In this document: positions 55,032 to 63,807 of the stretch, piece by piece | How positions within the stretch are numbered: the stretch's first letter is position 1 | Layout of the letters: every line of letters begins with the position of its first letter | DNA from: Saccharospirillum sp040881935 | Lineage (GTDB): Bacteria; Pseudomonadota; Gammaproteobacteria; Pseudomonadales; Natronospirillaceae | Reading direction: 5' to 3' | Assembly (NCBI RefSeq): GCF_040881935.1 | Contig: NZ_JBBECH010000081.1 | Location: 1-64,000, forward strand | DNA length: 64,000 bases | Program-made: the position numbers and the translations under genes | The notes under the pieces: model-generated | Told to the model about the DNA's origin: nothing | Database searches by the model: none | Seen by the model: only the letters and a program-made list of their open reading frames with translations

Positions 55032-57713
55032 ATGAATCTGAACGATTATGCCGATGCTGACCTGATTGATGCAGACAGTCTGACGCAGGTAAAGACCCAA
55101 AAACCGCCCAGGAAGGCATTGCGTCGAGCTCTGGATCACCTCTATCAGACGCTGGAGCGGCGGTTTCTGCAGGGCGAACCCATTCGCACCCTGGTGTTCG
55201 GCCGGACCTGGGCCATGGATCAGATTCTCACCGCGGCCTGGCGACACTTTGACTGGCACCACGAACAGAACATCGCTTTGGTCGCGGTCGGTGGCTACGG
55301 GCGTGGCGAGCTGCTGCCCAAGTCAGACATCGATTTGCTCCTGCTGTTCGACGAAGAAGCCGACATCGACGTCAATGTCGATTCGATCCAGGCGTTTCTG
55401 ACGCTAATGTGGGATCTTAAACTCGATATCGGCCACAGTGTGCGCACGCTGGAGGCGTGCCAGGAAGAAGCCAGGGGCGACGTCACCATCACCACCAACC
55501 TGATGGAAAGCCGCACTCTCACCGGCAACCCAACCCTGCGTCAGCGTGTTTCCGGGCTGGTCAGCCAGGCCCACATCTGGCCCAGCGATGACTTCTATAA
55601 AGCTAAACTGAACGAACAGACCCATCGTCACCAAAAGTACAATGAAACCGAGTACAACCTGGAACCCAACGTCAAAGCCGGGCCCGGCGGACTGCGTGAC
55701 ATCCAGACCATCGCCTGGGTGGCGAAACGCCATTTTGGCGACACAGATTTGGCCGAACTGGTCGAGCGCGGCTTCCTTACCGATGCCGAATACCAGGCTC
55801 TGATCGACGGCCAGGACTACTTATGGCGCATCCGCTACGCACTGCATCATTTCAGCGGCCGCGAAGAAGACCGCTTGTTGTTTGATCTGCAAGAGAAGGT
55901 CGCCGAACAGTTTGGCTACCAGGACCGTGAAGGACAGCTGGCCGTCGAACATTTAATGCAAGATTATTTCCGCCAGGTGTTCAAGCTTCGGGCTTTGAAC
56001 ATCATGCTACTGCAACTGTTCGACGAAGCCATTCTGCACCAGAACGAAGACGACCAGCTGATTCCGATCAACACCCGGTTTCAGGTGCGCAACGGCTATA
56101 TCGAAACCCTTCATGACGCTGTGTTCATCCGCACACCCTCAGCTTTGCTGGAGATCTTTGTGCTCTGCGCGCAACGGCCCGATACCAAAGGCATTCGAGC
56201 CTCTACCATTCGCCAGATCTTTGCCAACCGGCATCGCATCAATGGCAAATTCCGCCAGGATTTGCGCAACATCACCTTTTTTATGGAATTGCTGCGCAGC
56301 CCGGCGGGGGTGTCGACCAACCTAATGCGGATGAACCAGTACGGCATTCTTGGCCGCTATCTGCCGGAATTCGGGTTGATCGTTGGGCAAATGCAGTACG
56401 ACCTGTTCCATGTGTTCACCGTCGACGCCCATACCCTGCTGACCATCCGTAACCTGCGCCGTTTCCGCCACGCCAATAACACCGCCGAATTTCCCATTGC
56501 CACCAAGGTGATTCACCAGTTACCCAAAGTCGAACTGGCCTACATAGCAGCGCTGTATCACGATATTGGCAAGGGTCGCGGTACCGACCATTCCGTCGAA
56601 GGTGCCGAGGAAGTACGACGTTTCGCGCTGCGTCACCGGATGACGGCCTGGGAAAGTGATTTGGTGGTCTGGCTGGTGCGCAACCATCTGCTGATGTCGA
56701 CCACCGCCCAGCGACTGGACATTTCCGACCCCGAAGTAATCAACCACTTCACCCAGCAGGTCGGCGACATCCACCGGCTCAATTACCTCTACGTGTTGAC
56801 GGTGGCCGACATTTACGCCACCAACCCCAACCTGTGGAACAGCTGGCGCGCCTCGCTGCTGAAAAAGCTCTACAACGAGGCCATGTCCGCCCTGCGGCGC
56901 GGCCTGGAAAACCCGATGGACAAGGAAGAACGCATTCGCGATGTCCAGTCGGCGGCCATGGCCATGCTGCGCGACGGCGGCTTTACCGAAGCCGAAATCC
57001 TGCAGCTCTGGGACAACCCCGGCGGCGACTATTTTCTGCGTGAAAGCCCGGAAAATATCGCCTGGCATACCCGTGCCATCGCCAACCACGGCCTGAATGT
57101 ACCGTTGGTGCTGATTCGTGAAACCGATGAACACAGCTTTGCCGGTGCCACCCAGATCTTCATCTACGCACCGGACCGACCGCACCTTTTTGCCGACATC
57201 GCCGCCTGTCTCGACAGCTGTGAACTGGACATTCAGGATGCGCGCATCATGACCTCCTCGGCCTCGGATTTCAGTCTCGATACCTTCATTGTGCTCGACG
57301 AGGAAGGCCACAGTATTGGCAACAACCCGGCCCGCCTGCGCGATGTTCAGCACCGCCTGCTGCTTGCCATTCAGGACCCGGAAGACACCGCCACGCCCAA
57401 CCGTCGTCTGTCGCGCCGGCTGAAGCACTTCAGCATCCCGCCCATCATTACCGTCAGCAACGATCCGGCCAACCACCGCACCGTGGTTGAAGTCATCACG
57501 TCAGACCGGCCAGGCCTGCTCGCCGACATCGGCCTGGCGTTCAAACGCCTCGACCTGCGTATGCAAAGCGCCCGCATTTCGACCCTGGGCGAACGGGTGG
57601 AAGACGTCTTCTTTGTGGTCGACAACCAGAATGAACCGCTGCACGATTCGCACCGCGTTGCCGAATTGCAGAAACAACTGACCGAGACCATAGAACAGGG
57701 ACAACACCCATGA
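55032..57713 (+). CDS. glnD: Bifunctional uridylyltransferase / uridylyl-removing enzyme GlnD
   Basis: An 893-residue nitrogen sensor. The nucleotidyltransferase site GGYGRGELLPKSDIDLLLLF spans residues 87-106. The HD hydrolase site is YIAALYHDIGKGRGTDHSVEGAE near residue 510. Two C-terminal ACT domains (about 700-780 and 812-885) sense glutamine. It uridylylates PII when nitrogen is scarce and reverses this when glutamine is high. AGGA stands 9 bases before the ATG. The stop overlaps the dapC start by 4 bases. Confidence 0.97.
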   Translation: MNLNDYADADLIDADSLTQVKTQKPPRKALRRALDHLYQTLERRFLQGEPIRTLVFGRTWAMDQILTAAWRHFDWHHEQNIALVAVGGYGRGELLPKSDIDLLLLFDEEADIDVNVDSIQAFLTLMWDLKLDIGHSVRTLEACQEEARGDVTITTNLMESRTLTGNPTLRQRVSGLVSQAHIWPSDDFYKAKLNEQTHRHQKYNETEYNLEPNVKAGPGGLRDIQTIAWVAKRHFGDTDLAELVERGFLTDAEYQALIDGQDYLWRIRYALHHFSGREEDRLLFDLQEKVAEQFGYQDREGQLAVEHLMQDYFRQVFKLRALNIMLLQLFDEAILHQNEDDQLIPINTRFQVRNGYIETLHDAVFIRTPSALLEIFVLCAQRPDTKGIRASTIRQIFANRHRINGKFRQDLRNITFFMELLRSPAGVSTNLMRMNQYGILGRYLPEFGLIVGQMQYDLFHVFTVDAHTLLTIRNLRRFRHANNTAEFPIATKVIHQLPKVELAYIAALYHDIGKGRGTDHSVEGAEEVRRFALRHRMTAWESDLVVWLVRNHLLMSTTAQRLDISDPEVINHFTQQVGDIHRLNYLYVLTVADIYATNPNLWNSWRASLLKKLYNEAMSALRRGLENPMDKEERIRDVQSAAMAMLRDGGFTEAEILQLWDNPGGDYFLRESPENIAWHTRAIANHGLNVPLVLIRETDEHSFAGATQIFIYAPDRPHLFADIAACLDSCELDIQDARIMTSSASDFSLDTFIVLDEEGHSIGNNPARLRDVQHRLLLAIQDPEDTATPNRRLSRRLKHFSIPPIITVSNDPANHRTVVEVITSDRPGLLADIGLAFKRLDLRMQSARISTLGERVEDVFFVVDNQNEPLHDSHRVAELQKQLTETIEQGQHP

Positions 57714-58897
57714 ATCCGTTAATGGCCCGGCTGATGCCCTACCCATTCGAGAAACTCAAACACCTGACCGCGAACATCACTCCGGCCGACCTGCCGGAAA
57801 TCGCCTGGTCCATCGGTGAACCCAAACACGCCGCGCCGGATTTTCTAAGCGGCATCCTGAATAAAAACCTGGGCGGTTTTTCCCAGTATCCGGCAACCAA
57901 TGGTCTCCCGGCGCTGCGGGAAACCATCAGCCAGTGGTGTCAGCGCCGGTTTCATTTGCCCGCGGGTAGCTTAACGGCCGAACAGAATGTGTTGCCGGTT
58001 ACCGGCACCCGCGAAGCGCTGTTCGCAATCGTTCAGGCCTTGTTCGATGCCGGTTCCAGCAAGCGCGAAGTCTGGATGCCGAACCCCTTTTACCAAATTT
58101 ATGAAGGCGCCACCTTCCTGGCTGGCGGCGAACCCCGTTACTTGCCCTGCCTGGCAGAGACTGATTATCAACCGAACTTTGACGCCCTGACCGACGCCGA
58201 CTGGGACAACTGCCAGATGCTGTTTCTGTGCACCCCGGGCAACCCCTCCGGCCAACCCTTGTCGCTGGAACAACTGCAGCGGCTGATTCGCAAAGCCATC
58301 GCCCACGATGTGCTGCTAATCAGTGATGAATGCTACAGCGAACTCTACCGGGATGAAGACCGGCCGCCGCCAGGGTTGCTGCAAGCAGCAGCCGCCATGG
58401 GTCATACCGACTATCGCCACTGCCTGGTGTTTCACAGCCTGAGCAAGCGCAGCAATTTGCCGGGTCTGCGCAGTGGCTTTGTCGCTGGCGATGCCAGCCT
58501 GATTGCCGAATTCCTGCGTTACCGTACCTACCATGGTTGCGCCATGCCGCTACCGCACCAGCATGTATCCATCGCCGCCTGGCAAGACGAAACCCATGTT
58601 GCCGACAACCGGGCGCTGTACAACCAGAAGTATCAGGCCGTGCACGACATACTGTCGGACAAGATGCCGGTACGCATACCGGATGCCAGTTTCTACCTCT
58701 GGCCCGATCTGGAACGGGACGACACCCAGGTTGCCTGTGAGTGGCTGCAAAAAGCCAATATTCGGGTTTTGCCAGGTCAGTACCTGTGCCGAACCATCGA
58801 CGGAGTAACTCCGGGTTACGGTCATGTGCGTATCGCGCTGGTGGCTGAGCTGGAGGCCTGCATCGACGCCGCCGAGCGCCTGCGCGCCCTACTCTGA
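57710..58897 (+). CDS. dapC: Succinyldiaminopimelate transaminase
   Basis: A 395-residue PLP-dependent class I/II aminotransferase. PATNGLPALRETI, PNPFYQIYEGA and FLCTPGNPSGQPLS are family segments. The PLP lysine lies in HSLSKRSNLPGLRSGF. The DapC call over other aminotransferases rests on its coupling to glnD and the nearby dapD, an order shared with Pseudomonas. It forms N-succinyl-LL-2,6-diaminopimelate in lysine and peptidoglycan precursor synthesis, downstream of the DapD reaction. Confidence 0.93.
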   Translation: MNPLMARLMPYPFEKLKHLTANITPADLPEIAWSIGEPKHAAPDFLSGILNKNLGGFSQYPATNGLPALRETISQWCQRRFHLPAGSLTAEQNVLPVTGTREALFAIVQALFDAGSSKREVWMPNPFYQIYEGATFLAGGEPRYLPCLAETDYQPNFDALTDADWDNCQMLFLCTPGNPSGQPLSLEQLQRLIRKAIAHDVLLISDECYSELYRDEDRPPPGLLQAAAAMGHTDYRHCLVFHSLSKRSNLPGLRSGFVAGDASLIAEFLRYRTYHGCAMPLPHQHVSIAAWQDETHVADNRALYNQKYQAVHDILSDKMPVRIPDASFYLWPDLERDDTQVACEWLQKANIRVLPGQYLCRTIDGVTPGYGHVRIALVAELEACIDAAERLRALL

Positions 58898-58935
58898 CTC
58901 GCTGACAGACCCATCAAGAAGGAAGCACGACGGTT

Positions 58936-59289
58936 ATGATCCGCATTTACGGCATTCGCAACTGCGATACCATTAAAAAAACCCTGGCCTGGTTTGCCGA
59001 CCAGGATGTACCGGTAGACTTTATCGACTACAAAAAAATGCCACCCGACGAGACGCTACTGCGCTCCTGGCTGACGCAACTGGACTGGGAGCAGCTGGTC
59101 AACAAGCGAGGCACGACGTGGCGCAAACTGCCGCAAGACCTGCGTGACACCATGACCGAGGCCGCAGCCATCGAACAGATGATCGCCAACCCATCGCTGA
59201 TAAAGCGGCCCCTGGTTGACCATAACCGTACCCTGAGCGTCGGCTTTGACGAAGAACACTTTACGAATCTGGCGGCCATGACTCGCTGA
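58936..59289 (+). CDS. ArsC-family reductase (YffB/Spx-like)
   Basis: A 117-residue thioredoxin-fold protein that starts IRIYGIRNCDTIKKTLAWF, with the single N-terminal cysteine of the ArsC/YffB group. NKRGTTWRKLP and IKRPLVDHN are conserved C-terminal segments. Family members include glutathione-dependent reductases; arsenate reduction itself is not implied. YffB genes lie next to dapE or dapD in many gammaproteobacteria, as here. The function in the dap cluster is unknown. Confidence 0.88.
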   Translation: MIRIYGIRNCDTIKKTLAWFADQDVPVDFIDYKKMPPDETLLRSWLTQLDWEQLVNKRGTTWRKLPQDLRDTMTEAAAIEQMIANPSLIKRPLVDHNRTLSVGFDEEHFTNLAAMTR

Positions 59290-59342
59290 GTCAGCTGCAG
59301 CGCAAACACTCACTATTCAACACTTACTGAGAGGATAACTTT

Positions 59343-60374
59343 ATGGGCTATTTTGCAGTGGCAATCGGCACCGCCACCCGAAACAAAGACGGCAAGATCA
59401 TCGAATCCTGGTTCCCACAGCCGATTCTCAACCCGTCGGACGACCTGATTTCCACCCTGAGCCAGATTGCCAAACTCAACGGCGGCAATGAAGCCCTGGT
59501 GATTGAAAACACCCTGATGAGCACCCTCGCGGATTGCTTCAACCAGGCCGATCACAATGAAAGCGCCCAGTTCTGTCGCGCGGCCGAAAGCAGCCATCAG
59601 ACCATTGTGCTGACCGCGCTGGAAACCGACGCGGCACCCGTCTCAGTCGCTGAAGGCTACCTAAAGCTGCATCTGCTGTCGCATCGCCTGGTCAAGCCCC
59701 ACGGCTGCTCTCTGGACGGGTTGTTCGGCCTGCTGCACAACATCGCCTGGACCAACGAAGGCCCGATTGACCTGCCCGAGCTCGCCGACCGCCAAATGGA
59801 AGCGCGCCTCACCGGCCGCACGATGGATGTTCAGTGCGTCGACAAGTTCCCGAAAATGACCAACTATGTTGTGCCCAAAGGCATTCGCATTGCCGATACC
59901 AGCCGGGTACGCCTTGGGGCGCACATTGGTGAAGGCACCACCGTCATGCACGAAGGCTTTGTGAACTTCAATGCCGGTACCGAAGCGGTCTCCATGGTCG
60001 AGGGGCGTATTACCGCCGGTGTTATGGTCGGCGACGGCTCTGATGTGGGTGGTGGATCATCAATCATGGGCACCCTGTCCGGTGGCGGCAAGGTCGTGAT
60101 ATCACTGGGCAAGAACTGTCTGCTCGGGGCGAACTCCGGCATCGGTATCCCGCTGGGCGATCGATGCACGGTCGAAGCTGGCCTATACGTTACCGCTGGC
60201 ACCAAGGTGGCCATGCTCGATAACAAAAAACAGCTGGTCAAAACGGTTAAAGCGCGGGAACTGGCGGGTCAGTCGGATTTGCTGTTCTGGCGCAATGCCG
60301 AAACCGGCCGGGTGGAATGCCTGTCGAACAAAACGGCTATTGAACTGAACAGTGAGTTGCACAGCAATAACTGA
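59343..60374 (+). CDS. dapD: Tetrahydrodipicolinate N-succinyltransferase, long form
   Basis: A 343-residue enzyme of the long DapD type found in Pseudomonas and Actinobacteria, not the 274-residue E. coli type. The N-terminal domain has its own fold. A left-handed beta helix (about 175-290) contains RLGAHIGEGTTVMHEGFVNFNAG, SMVEGRITAGVMVGDGSDVGGGSS and GANSGIGIPLGDRC. It adds succinate to tetrahydrodipicolinate for lysine and diaminopimelate synthesis. GAGAGGA lies upstream of the ATG. A structured repeat starts 31 bp after the stop and may end the transcript. Confidence 0.95.
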   Translation: MGYFAVAIGTATRNKDGKIIESWFPQPILNPSDDLISTLSQIAKLNGGNEALVIENTLMSTLADCFNQADHNESAQFCRAAESSHQTIVLTALETDAAPVSVAEGYLKLHLLSHRLVKPHGCSLDGLFGLLHNIAWTNEGPIDLPELADRQMEARLTGRTMDVQCVDKFPKMTNYVVPKGIRIADTSRVRLGAHIGEGTTVMHEGFVNFNAGTEAVSMVEGRITAGVMVGDGSDVGGGSSIMGTLSGGGKVVISLGKNCLLGANSGIGIPLGDRCTVEAGLYVTAGTKVAMLDNKKQLVKTVKARELAGQSDLLFWRNAETGRVECLSNKTAIELNSELHSNN

Positions 60375-60405
60375 GTTAGATATTTTAAAGTTCGCAACCA
60401 AGTGA

Positions 60406-60518
60406 GTACCAGGTACCGGGTGTACCTCTCCGGGGGAGTCCGCAGCATGGATGCTGCGGTCTAGGCCCCATGGACGGGTTCACGCCGACCCCGGCGAGGT
60501 ATACCCGGCACCTGGTAC
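60406..60518 (-). repeat. Structured palindromic repeat, copy 3
   Basis: Arms 60406-60435 and 60489-60518 pair in 27 of 30 positions around a 53-base core. The arm sequence differs completely from copies 1 and 2. Read on the minus strand, the core shows CGTGAA, CCC-GTCCAT-GGG and GCAGC-ATCCAT-GCTGC in the same order and spacing. TAAAGTTCG to the left (about 60385) and CGAATCTTTA to the right (about 60552) may be outer ends. It lies between the convergent dapD and glpR genes. Confidence 0.85.
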
Positions 60519-60560
60519 GGACTCATGGCAGCAAGACAAACCCAAACTCCGAATCTTTAA

Positions 60561-61349
60561 CTAGTCGCAGACAAACAGCCTGACCTGATGCTCGGTGAGC
60601 AGATCCTGAAATACCTTGGGGGGTGGGCTGTCGGTGTAGAACGCATCGGCCTGGGCAATGCTGCCCAACCGAACCATGGCCTGGCGACCAAACTTGCTGT
60701 GATCGGCTGCCAGTAACACCTGGCGGCTGTGTTCTATAATGGTCTGGGCGACGCGCACTTCGCGGTAATCGTAATCGAGCAGGGAGCCATCGTCGTCGAT
60801 GCCACTGATGCCGATGATGCCGTAGTCGAGCTTGAACTGGCGAATAAAGTCGAGCGTCGACTCACCGACAATGCCGCCATCACGGGCACGCACCTCACCA
60901 CTGGCCACAATCACCCGAAAATCCTCCTTGCCGCTCATCAGCGTCGCCACATGCAGATTGTTGGTCACAATCTGCAGCCCCTTGTGCTGCATCAGGGCAT
61001 GAGCAATGGTCTCGGTTGTCGTACCTATGTTGATGAACAGGCTGGCGTGATCCGGGATCTGGCCTGCCAGAGTCCGGGCAATACGTTCCTTGGCCGTCTG
61101 ATTCAGAATCTGCCGGTCGAAATAGGGCAGATTTTCCGTGGAATTAACCGGGCTGGCTCCCCCGTGAAACCGCACGATCAGGCCGCTGTCTTCGAGCAAG
61201 GTCAGATCGCGACGGATGGTCTGGGGCGTCACGCCAAAGTCTTCGACCAGATCGTCTATGGTTGCGTGGCCATCCTTCTCGACGCGTCGAACGATCGCCG
61301 TTTGTCTCGGATTCAACGGTTTTTCCATGCGGGCATTACGTAGTGTCAT
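60561..61349 (-). CDS. glpR: DeoR-family transcriptional regulator, GlpR-like
   Basis: A 262-residue repressor (255 from the inner ATG at 61328). The N-terminal winged helix has ATIDDLVEDFGVTPQTIRRDLTLLEDSGLIVRFHGGA. The sugar-phosphate sensing domain has LFINIGTTTETIAHAL, ASGEVRARDGGIVGEST and GISGIDDDGSLLDYD. Similarity to E. coli GlpR runs the whole length (for example AADHSKFGRQAMVRLGSI), so glycerol 3-phosphate is the likely signal. No glp genes are nearby. It starts 6 bp after the coiled-coil gene and is probably cotranscribed with it. Confidence 0.9.
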   Translation of the reverse strand: MTLRNARMEKPLNPRQTAIVRRVEKDGHATIDDLVEDFGVTPQTIRRDLTLLEDSGLIVRFHGGASPVNSTENLPYFDRQILNQTAKERIARTLAGQIPDHASLFINIGTTTETIAHALMQHKGLQIVTNNLHVATLMSGKEDFRVIVASGEVRARDGGIVGESTLDFIRQFKLDYGIIGISGIDDDGSLLDYDYREVRVAQTIIEHSRQVLLAADHSKFGRQAMVRLGSIAQADAFYTDSPPPKVFQDLLTEHQVRLFVCD

Positions 61350-61355
61350 GCGGTC

Positions 61356-62249
61356 TTATTGCATCCCGCTGGCAGCTGACAGGCGGTCTTCCAGCGCATC
61401 AACCCGCTCACTGACGGCAACCATACGACGATTAGCCTCCAGTCTGCCAGCGTCAATGGAGCGCAACACATCATTTAGCTCGGTCACTTCTTCTTGCAGT
61501 AATTGCTGGTTCATGGTCACAGTGCCTTGCTCAACCAGCAGGCTTTCCTGCGTCAATGTCAGCGACAGCAAACGTTCTTCCAGACTCGCCAGATTCAGAT
61601 TTTCCAGGCTTGCCTGCAACTCGGCAAAAGCCGCTGATGCCTGGTTCAGTTCAGCCTGCAATGCGGACAACGATTCGGACTGTGCGTTTGTAGTGGCCGC
61701 CTGTTCGTTGAGGCGACTGGTCAGTGAGGCTACCGCCTGCTGGCGCGCCTCGATCTGAGCTTGCACACCGGACTGGATCTGAGCGATGTTTTGCTGGTTG
61801 GTTTCAATCCATTCCCGATTACGCTCGTTGGCTACCGCCCAGAGTTTGCGAATTTCGCTCATCTGCATATCGGTTTCGGCCTTGATGGCACGGAACTGAT
61901 TGTTAATTGCCGTCTCGTTCATCGCCACCGATTCATCGGTTGCCGTCATCGAGCGCTGCACCGATACGATGCGATCATCGGCCAGTTGCAAGCGTTCATC
62001 AAACAGAGCCAGACTCTGCTTCTGGCTGTAGGCCATCAAACCGAGCCCGGCACTGACGGCAAACAATACCAAAACCAACACCCACAAAAGCGTTGGGGCA
62101 CTGCCACCCCGAGAAGGGGGTTCTGAACGTCTGGGAGACGCTGTGGCGCGTGGTGTGGACGAAGGCGTCGTCGTCGACTGACGACCGCGGATCTGATCCC
62201 GGTCTGGCACCATTTTGGGCAGGTCACTACCCGGTTTTGAATCCGACAT
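61356..62249 (-). CDS. Membrane-anchored coiled-coil protein of unknown function
   Basis: I do not recognise this family. The 297-residue protein has a disordered cytoplasmic N terminus rich in Ser, Pro, Thr and Arg (1-50), one membrane helix (about 52-73, LLWVLVLVLFAVSAGLGLMAY) and a long predicted coiled coil (75-297) that faces the periplasm if the positive-inside rule holds. There are no cysteines and no catalytic motif. AGGGTG lies before the ATG. It is 6 bp upstream of glpR in an apparent two-gene operon and is divergent from sodB over about 200 bp. A structural or scaffolding role is possible. Confidence 0.8.
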   Translation of the reverse strand: MSDSKPGSDLPKMVPDRDQIRGRQSTTTPSSTPRATASPRRSEPPSRGGSAPTLLWVLVLVLFAVSAGLGLMAYSQKQSLALFDERLQLADDRIVSVQRSMTATDESVAMNETAINNQFRAIKAETDMQMSEIRKLWAVANERNREWIETNQQNIAQIQSGVQAQIEARQQAVASLTSRLNEQAATTNAQSESLSALQAELNQASAAFAELQASLENLNLASLEERLLSLTLTQESLLVEQGTVTMNQQLLQEEVTELNDVLRSIDAGRLEANRRMVAVSERVDALEDRLSAASGMQ

Positions 62250-62362
62250 TGAAACACCCTGTTCGGTTAATTAGGTAGGGTCATTATAGAGACAGACCCC
62301 CGATGAACAAGAGAGACTCGGTAATTGTGCTCACTCCCAGTAAAATAGCCGCCAGGGCACAC

Positions 62363-62391
62363 TTGAAACCGAGCCCGACCGACCAGATAGT
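62363..62391 (+). promoter_or_regulatory. sigma70 promoter of sodB
   Basis: TTGAAA at 62363-62368 and GATAGT at 62386-62391 are spaced by 17 bp, matching five and four consensus bases. The leader would be about 50 nt. I see no clear Fur box. Confidence 0.5.
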
Positions 62392-62448
62392 ACAGTTACG
62401 AGTGAAAACGTGCTAACACACCCATCAATAAGACAGAGGGAGAACACC

Positions 62449-63030
62449 ATGGCTTTTGAACTGCCAGAGCTGCCATACGCGATCAACGCGCTGGAACCCC
62501 ACATTTCTCAGGAAACCCTGGAATACCACCACGGCAAGCACCACAACACCTACGTGACCAAGCTGAACGGCCTGATTCCGGGTACCGAATTTGAAGGCAA
62601 AAGCCTGGAAGACATTATCAAATCCTCTTCCGGTGGCGTGTTCAACAATTCCGCTCAAATCTGGAACCACACCTTTTACTGGCACAGCCTGAGCCCGAAC
62701 GGCGGTGGTGCACCCACTGGCGCACTGGGCGACGCAATCAATGCCAAGTGGGGCTCATTTGAAGCCTTCCAGAAGGAATTTGACGAAAAAGCCGTCAATA
62801 ACTTCGGTTCAAGCTGGACCTGGCTGGTCAAAAACAGCGACGGCTCACTAGAGATCGTCAACACCAGCAACGCCGGCACCCCCATTACCGAAGGTCAGAC
62901 GCCAATCATCACCGTCGACCTGTGGGAGCATGCCTACTACATCGACTACCGCAACCTCCGTCCCAAGTATCTGGAAGCATTCTGGAAACTGGCGAACTGG
63001 GACTTCGCGGCCGAGAACTTCGCCAAGTAA
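62449..63030 (+). CDS. sodB: Superoxide dismutase [Fe]
   Basis: A 193-residue enzyme from the ATG at 62449 with AGGGAG upstream; an in-frame ATG at 62410 would add 13 residues of leader. The metal ligands are H27 (EYHHGKHH), H74 (WNHTFYWHS), D157 and H161 (DLWEHAYYID). FNNSAQIWNHTFYWHSLSPNGGG, with the Gln at residue 70, is typical of the iron rather than the manganese enzyme. It removes superoxide in the cytoplasm. A strong terminator follows. Confidence 0.97.
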   Translation: MAFELPELPYAINALEPHISQETLEYHHGKHHNTYVTKLNGLIPGTEFEGKSLEDIIKSSSGGVFNNSAQIWNHTFYWHSLSPNGGGAPTGALGDAINAKWGSFEAFQKEFDEKAVNNFGSSWTWLVKNSDGSLEIVNTSNAGTPITEGQTPIITVDLWEHAYYIDYRNLRPKYLEAFWKLANWDFAAENFAK

Positions 63031-63080
63031 GGCGAGTTTTATCGCACTGTCCTGTCCGAGCCGAAGGCTTGGACTCCATG

Positions 63081-63104
63081 AGGTGGCCTAGGCCACCTTT
63101 TTTT
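63081..63104 (+). terminator. Rho-independent terminator of sodB
   Basis: AGGTGGCC-TA-GGCCACCT followed by seven T, 50 bp after the sodB stop. Confidence 0.93.
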
Positions 63105-63105
63105 G

Positions 63106-63261
63106 TGCGAAAACGATTGCATCATCAAATGCATGGGCATCTACCCGATCGGCTCTCTGGTACTGCTGGAAAGTGGCCTGATGGCTGTGGTCATCGAAAT
63201 TGACGAACACAGCCAGATGACCCCGGTCGTACGCGTTTTTAAAACGCTCCTGGCGTTTTAG
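63106..63261 (+). pseudogene. Remnant of an HD-GYP domain protein (C-terminal end)
   Basis: One plus-strand frame encodes about 50 codons ending in TAG at 63259-63261. It contains KCMGIYPIGSLVLLESG, then MAVVIEID and TPVVRVF. This matches the end of HD-GYP cyclic-di-GMP phosphodiesterases, where a conserved xxCIGxYPxGSLVxLxxG segment follows the metal site. There is no start codon, no HD or GYP motif and no upstream domain: the frame begins at the sodB terminator. The 3' end runs into the half repeat at 63261. It is a gene relic left by a deletion, not a working gene. Confidence 0.75.
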
Positions 63262-63312
63262 TCCATGCCTCAGATACCCCCACAGAAGCAACCCTGCCAC
63301 CCGTCGCTAATC
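63261..63312 (+). repeat. Half copy of the structured repeat
   Basis: TCCATGCCTCAGATACCCCC matches the right half of the core of copy 1 (38800-38817). The diverged right arm and the flank CGTCGCTAATCTC correspond to CAGTCGCTATCTA in copy 1. The left arm and first hairpin are absent; the HD-GYP relic occupies their place. Confidence 0.75.
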
Positions 63313-63355
63313 TCTTGCGACTTCGAAATTTGACTTATAACACTCGACTGGTTAT

Positions 63356-63670
63356 TCAGGGCTTGCCAAGACATCCATCAATCCGGTCAATAATCACCAG
63401 TAATTTCTGAGTTGGCCGCTTATCGGACTTTAGCGCCTCTTCCGCATAGGGCCCTACCTGAGCTCCGGTGGGCAGCGGTAAATCAGCCTCAATCAAAGCG
63501 CGCAGACGCTGCAAATAGATCCACTGCAACCATTCCGGCAAGGTTAGCGTATCCACCGCAAACGGTTGCTTACTCGCCAGCGCCTCCGGGGTGGGTGGCA
63601 TATCACTCCAATAACCTAGCTCTCTCAGCTCCGTTTCCAGTTCGTCCAACAGATTCGACAATTCTGACAA
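63356..63670 (-). CDS. YqcC family protein
   Basis: A 104-residue protein of the YqcC (DUF446) family, with LDELETELRELGYWSDMPP, PFAVDTLTLPEWLQWIYLQRLRALIEADLPLPTG and the ending KLLVIIDRIDGCL. The function is unknown; in E. coli yqcC lies next to truC. The frame is open another 60 codons upstream into the palindromic repeat, but the start is set at TTG 63670, because GGGGAGGAAG stands just before it and the family begins here. A promoter facing away near 63967-63995 suggests the next gene (possibly truC) lies beyond the window. Confidence 0.85.
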   Translation of the reverse strand: MSELSNLLDELETELRELGYWSDMPPTPEALASKQPFAVDTLTLPEWLQWIYLQRLRALIEADLPLPTGAQVGPYAEEALKSDKRPTQKLLVIIDRIDGCLGKP

Positions 63671-63807
63671 CCGACTTCCTCCCCTATCCGCTACGCACCG
63701 GCAGACCGTTAAAAAACGCGCAGTGTAGACGCACGACCGGTCGATGCAAAGGATCACAGTATTACCAGACCTGAACAGCATTAAGTACGAAATGGGCAAC
63801 AATCCAA

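Noticed and set aside
56520..57476. A 318-codon open frame on the minus strand opposite glnD
   Set aside because: Antisense to the HD and ACT region of glnD. Composition is biased to Gly, Val and Gln and no family is recognised.
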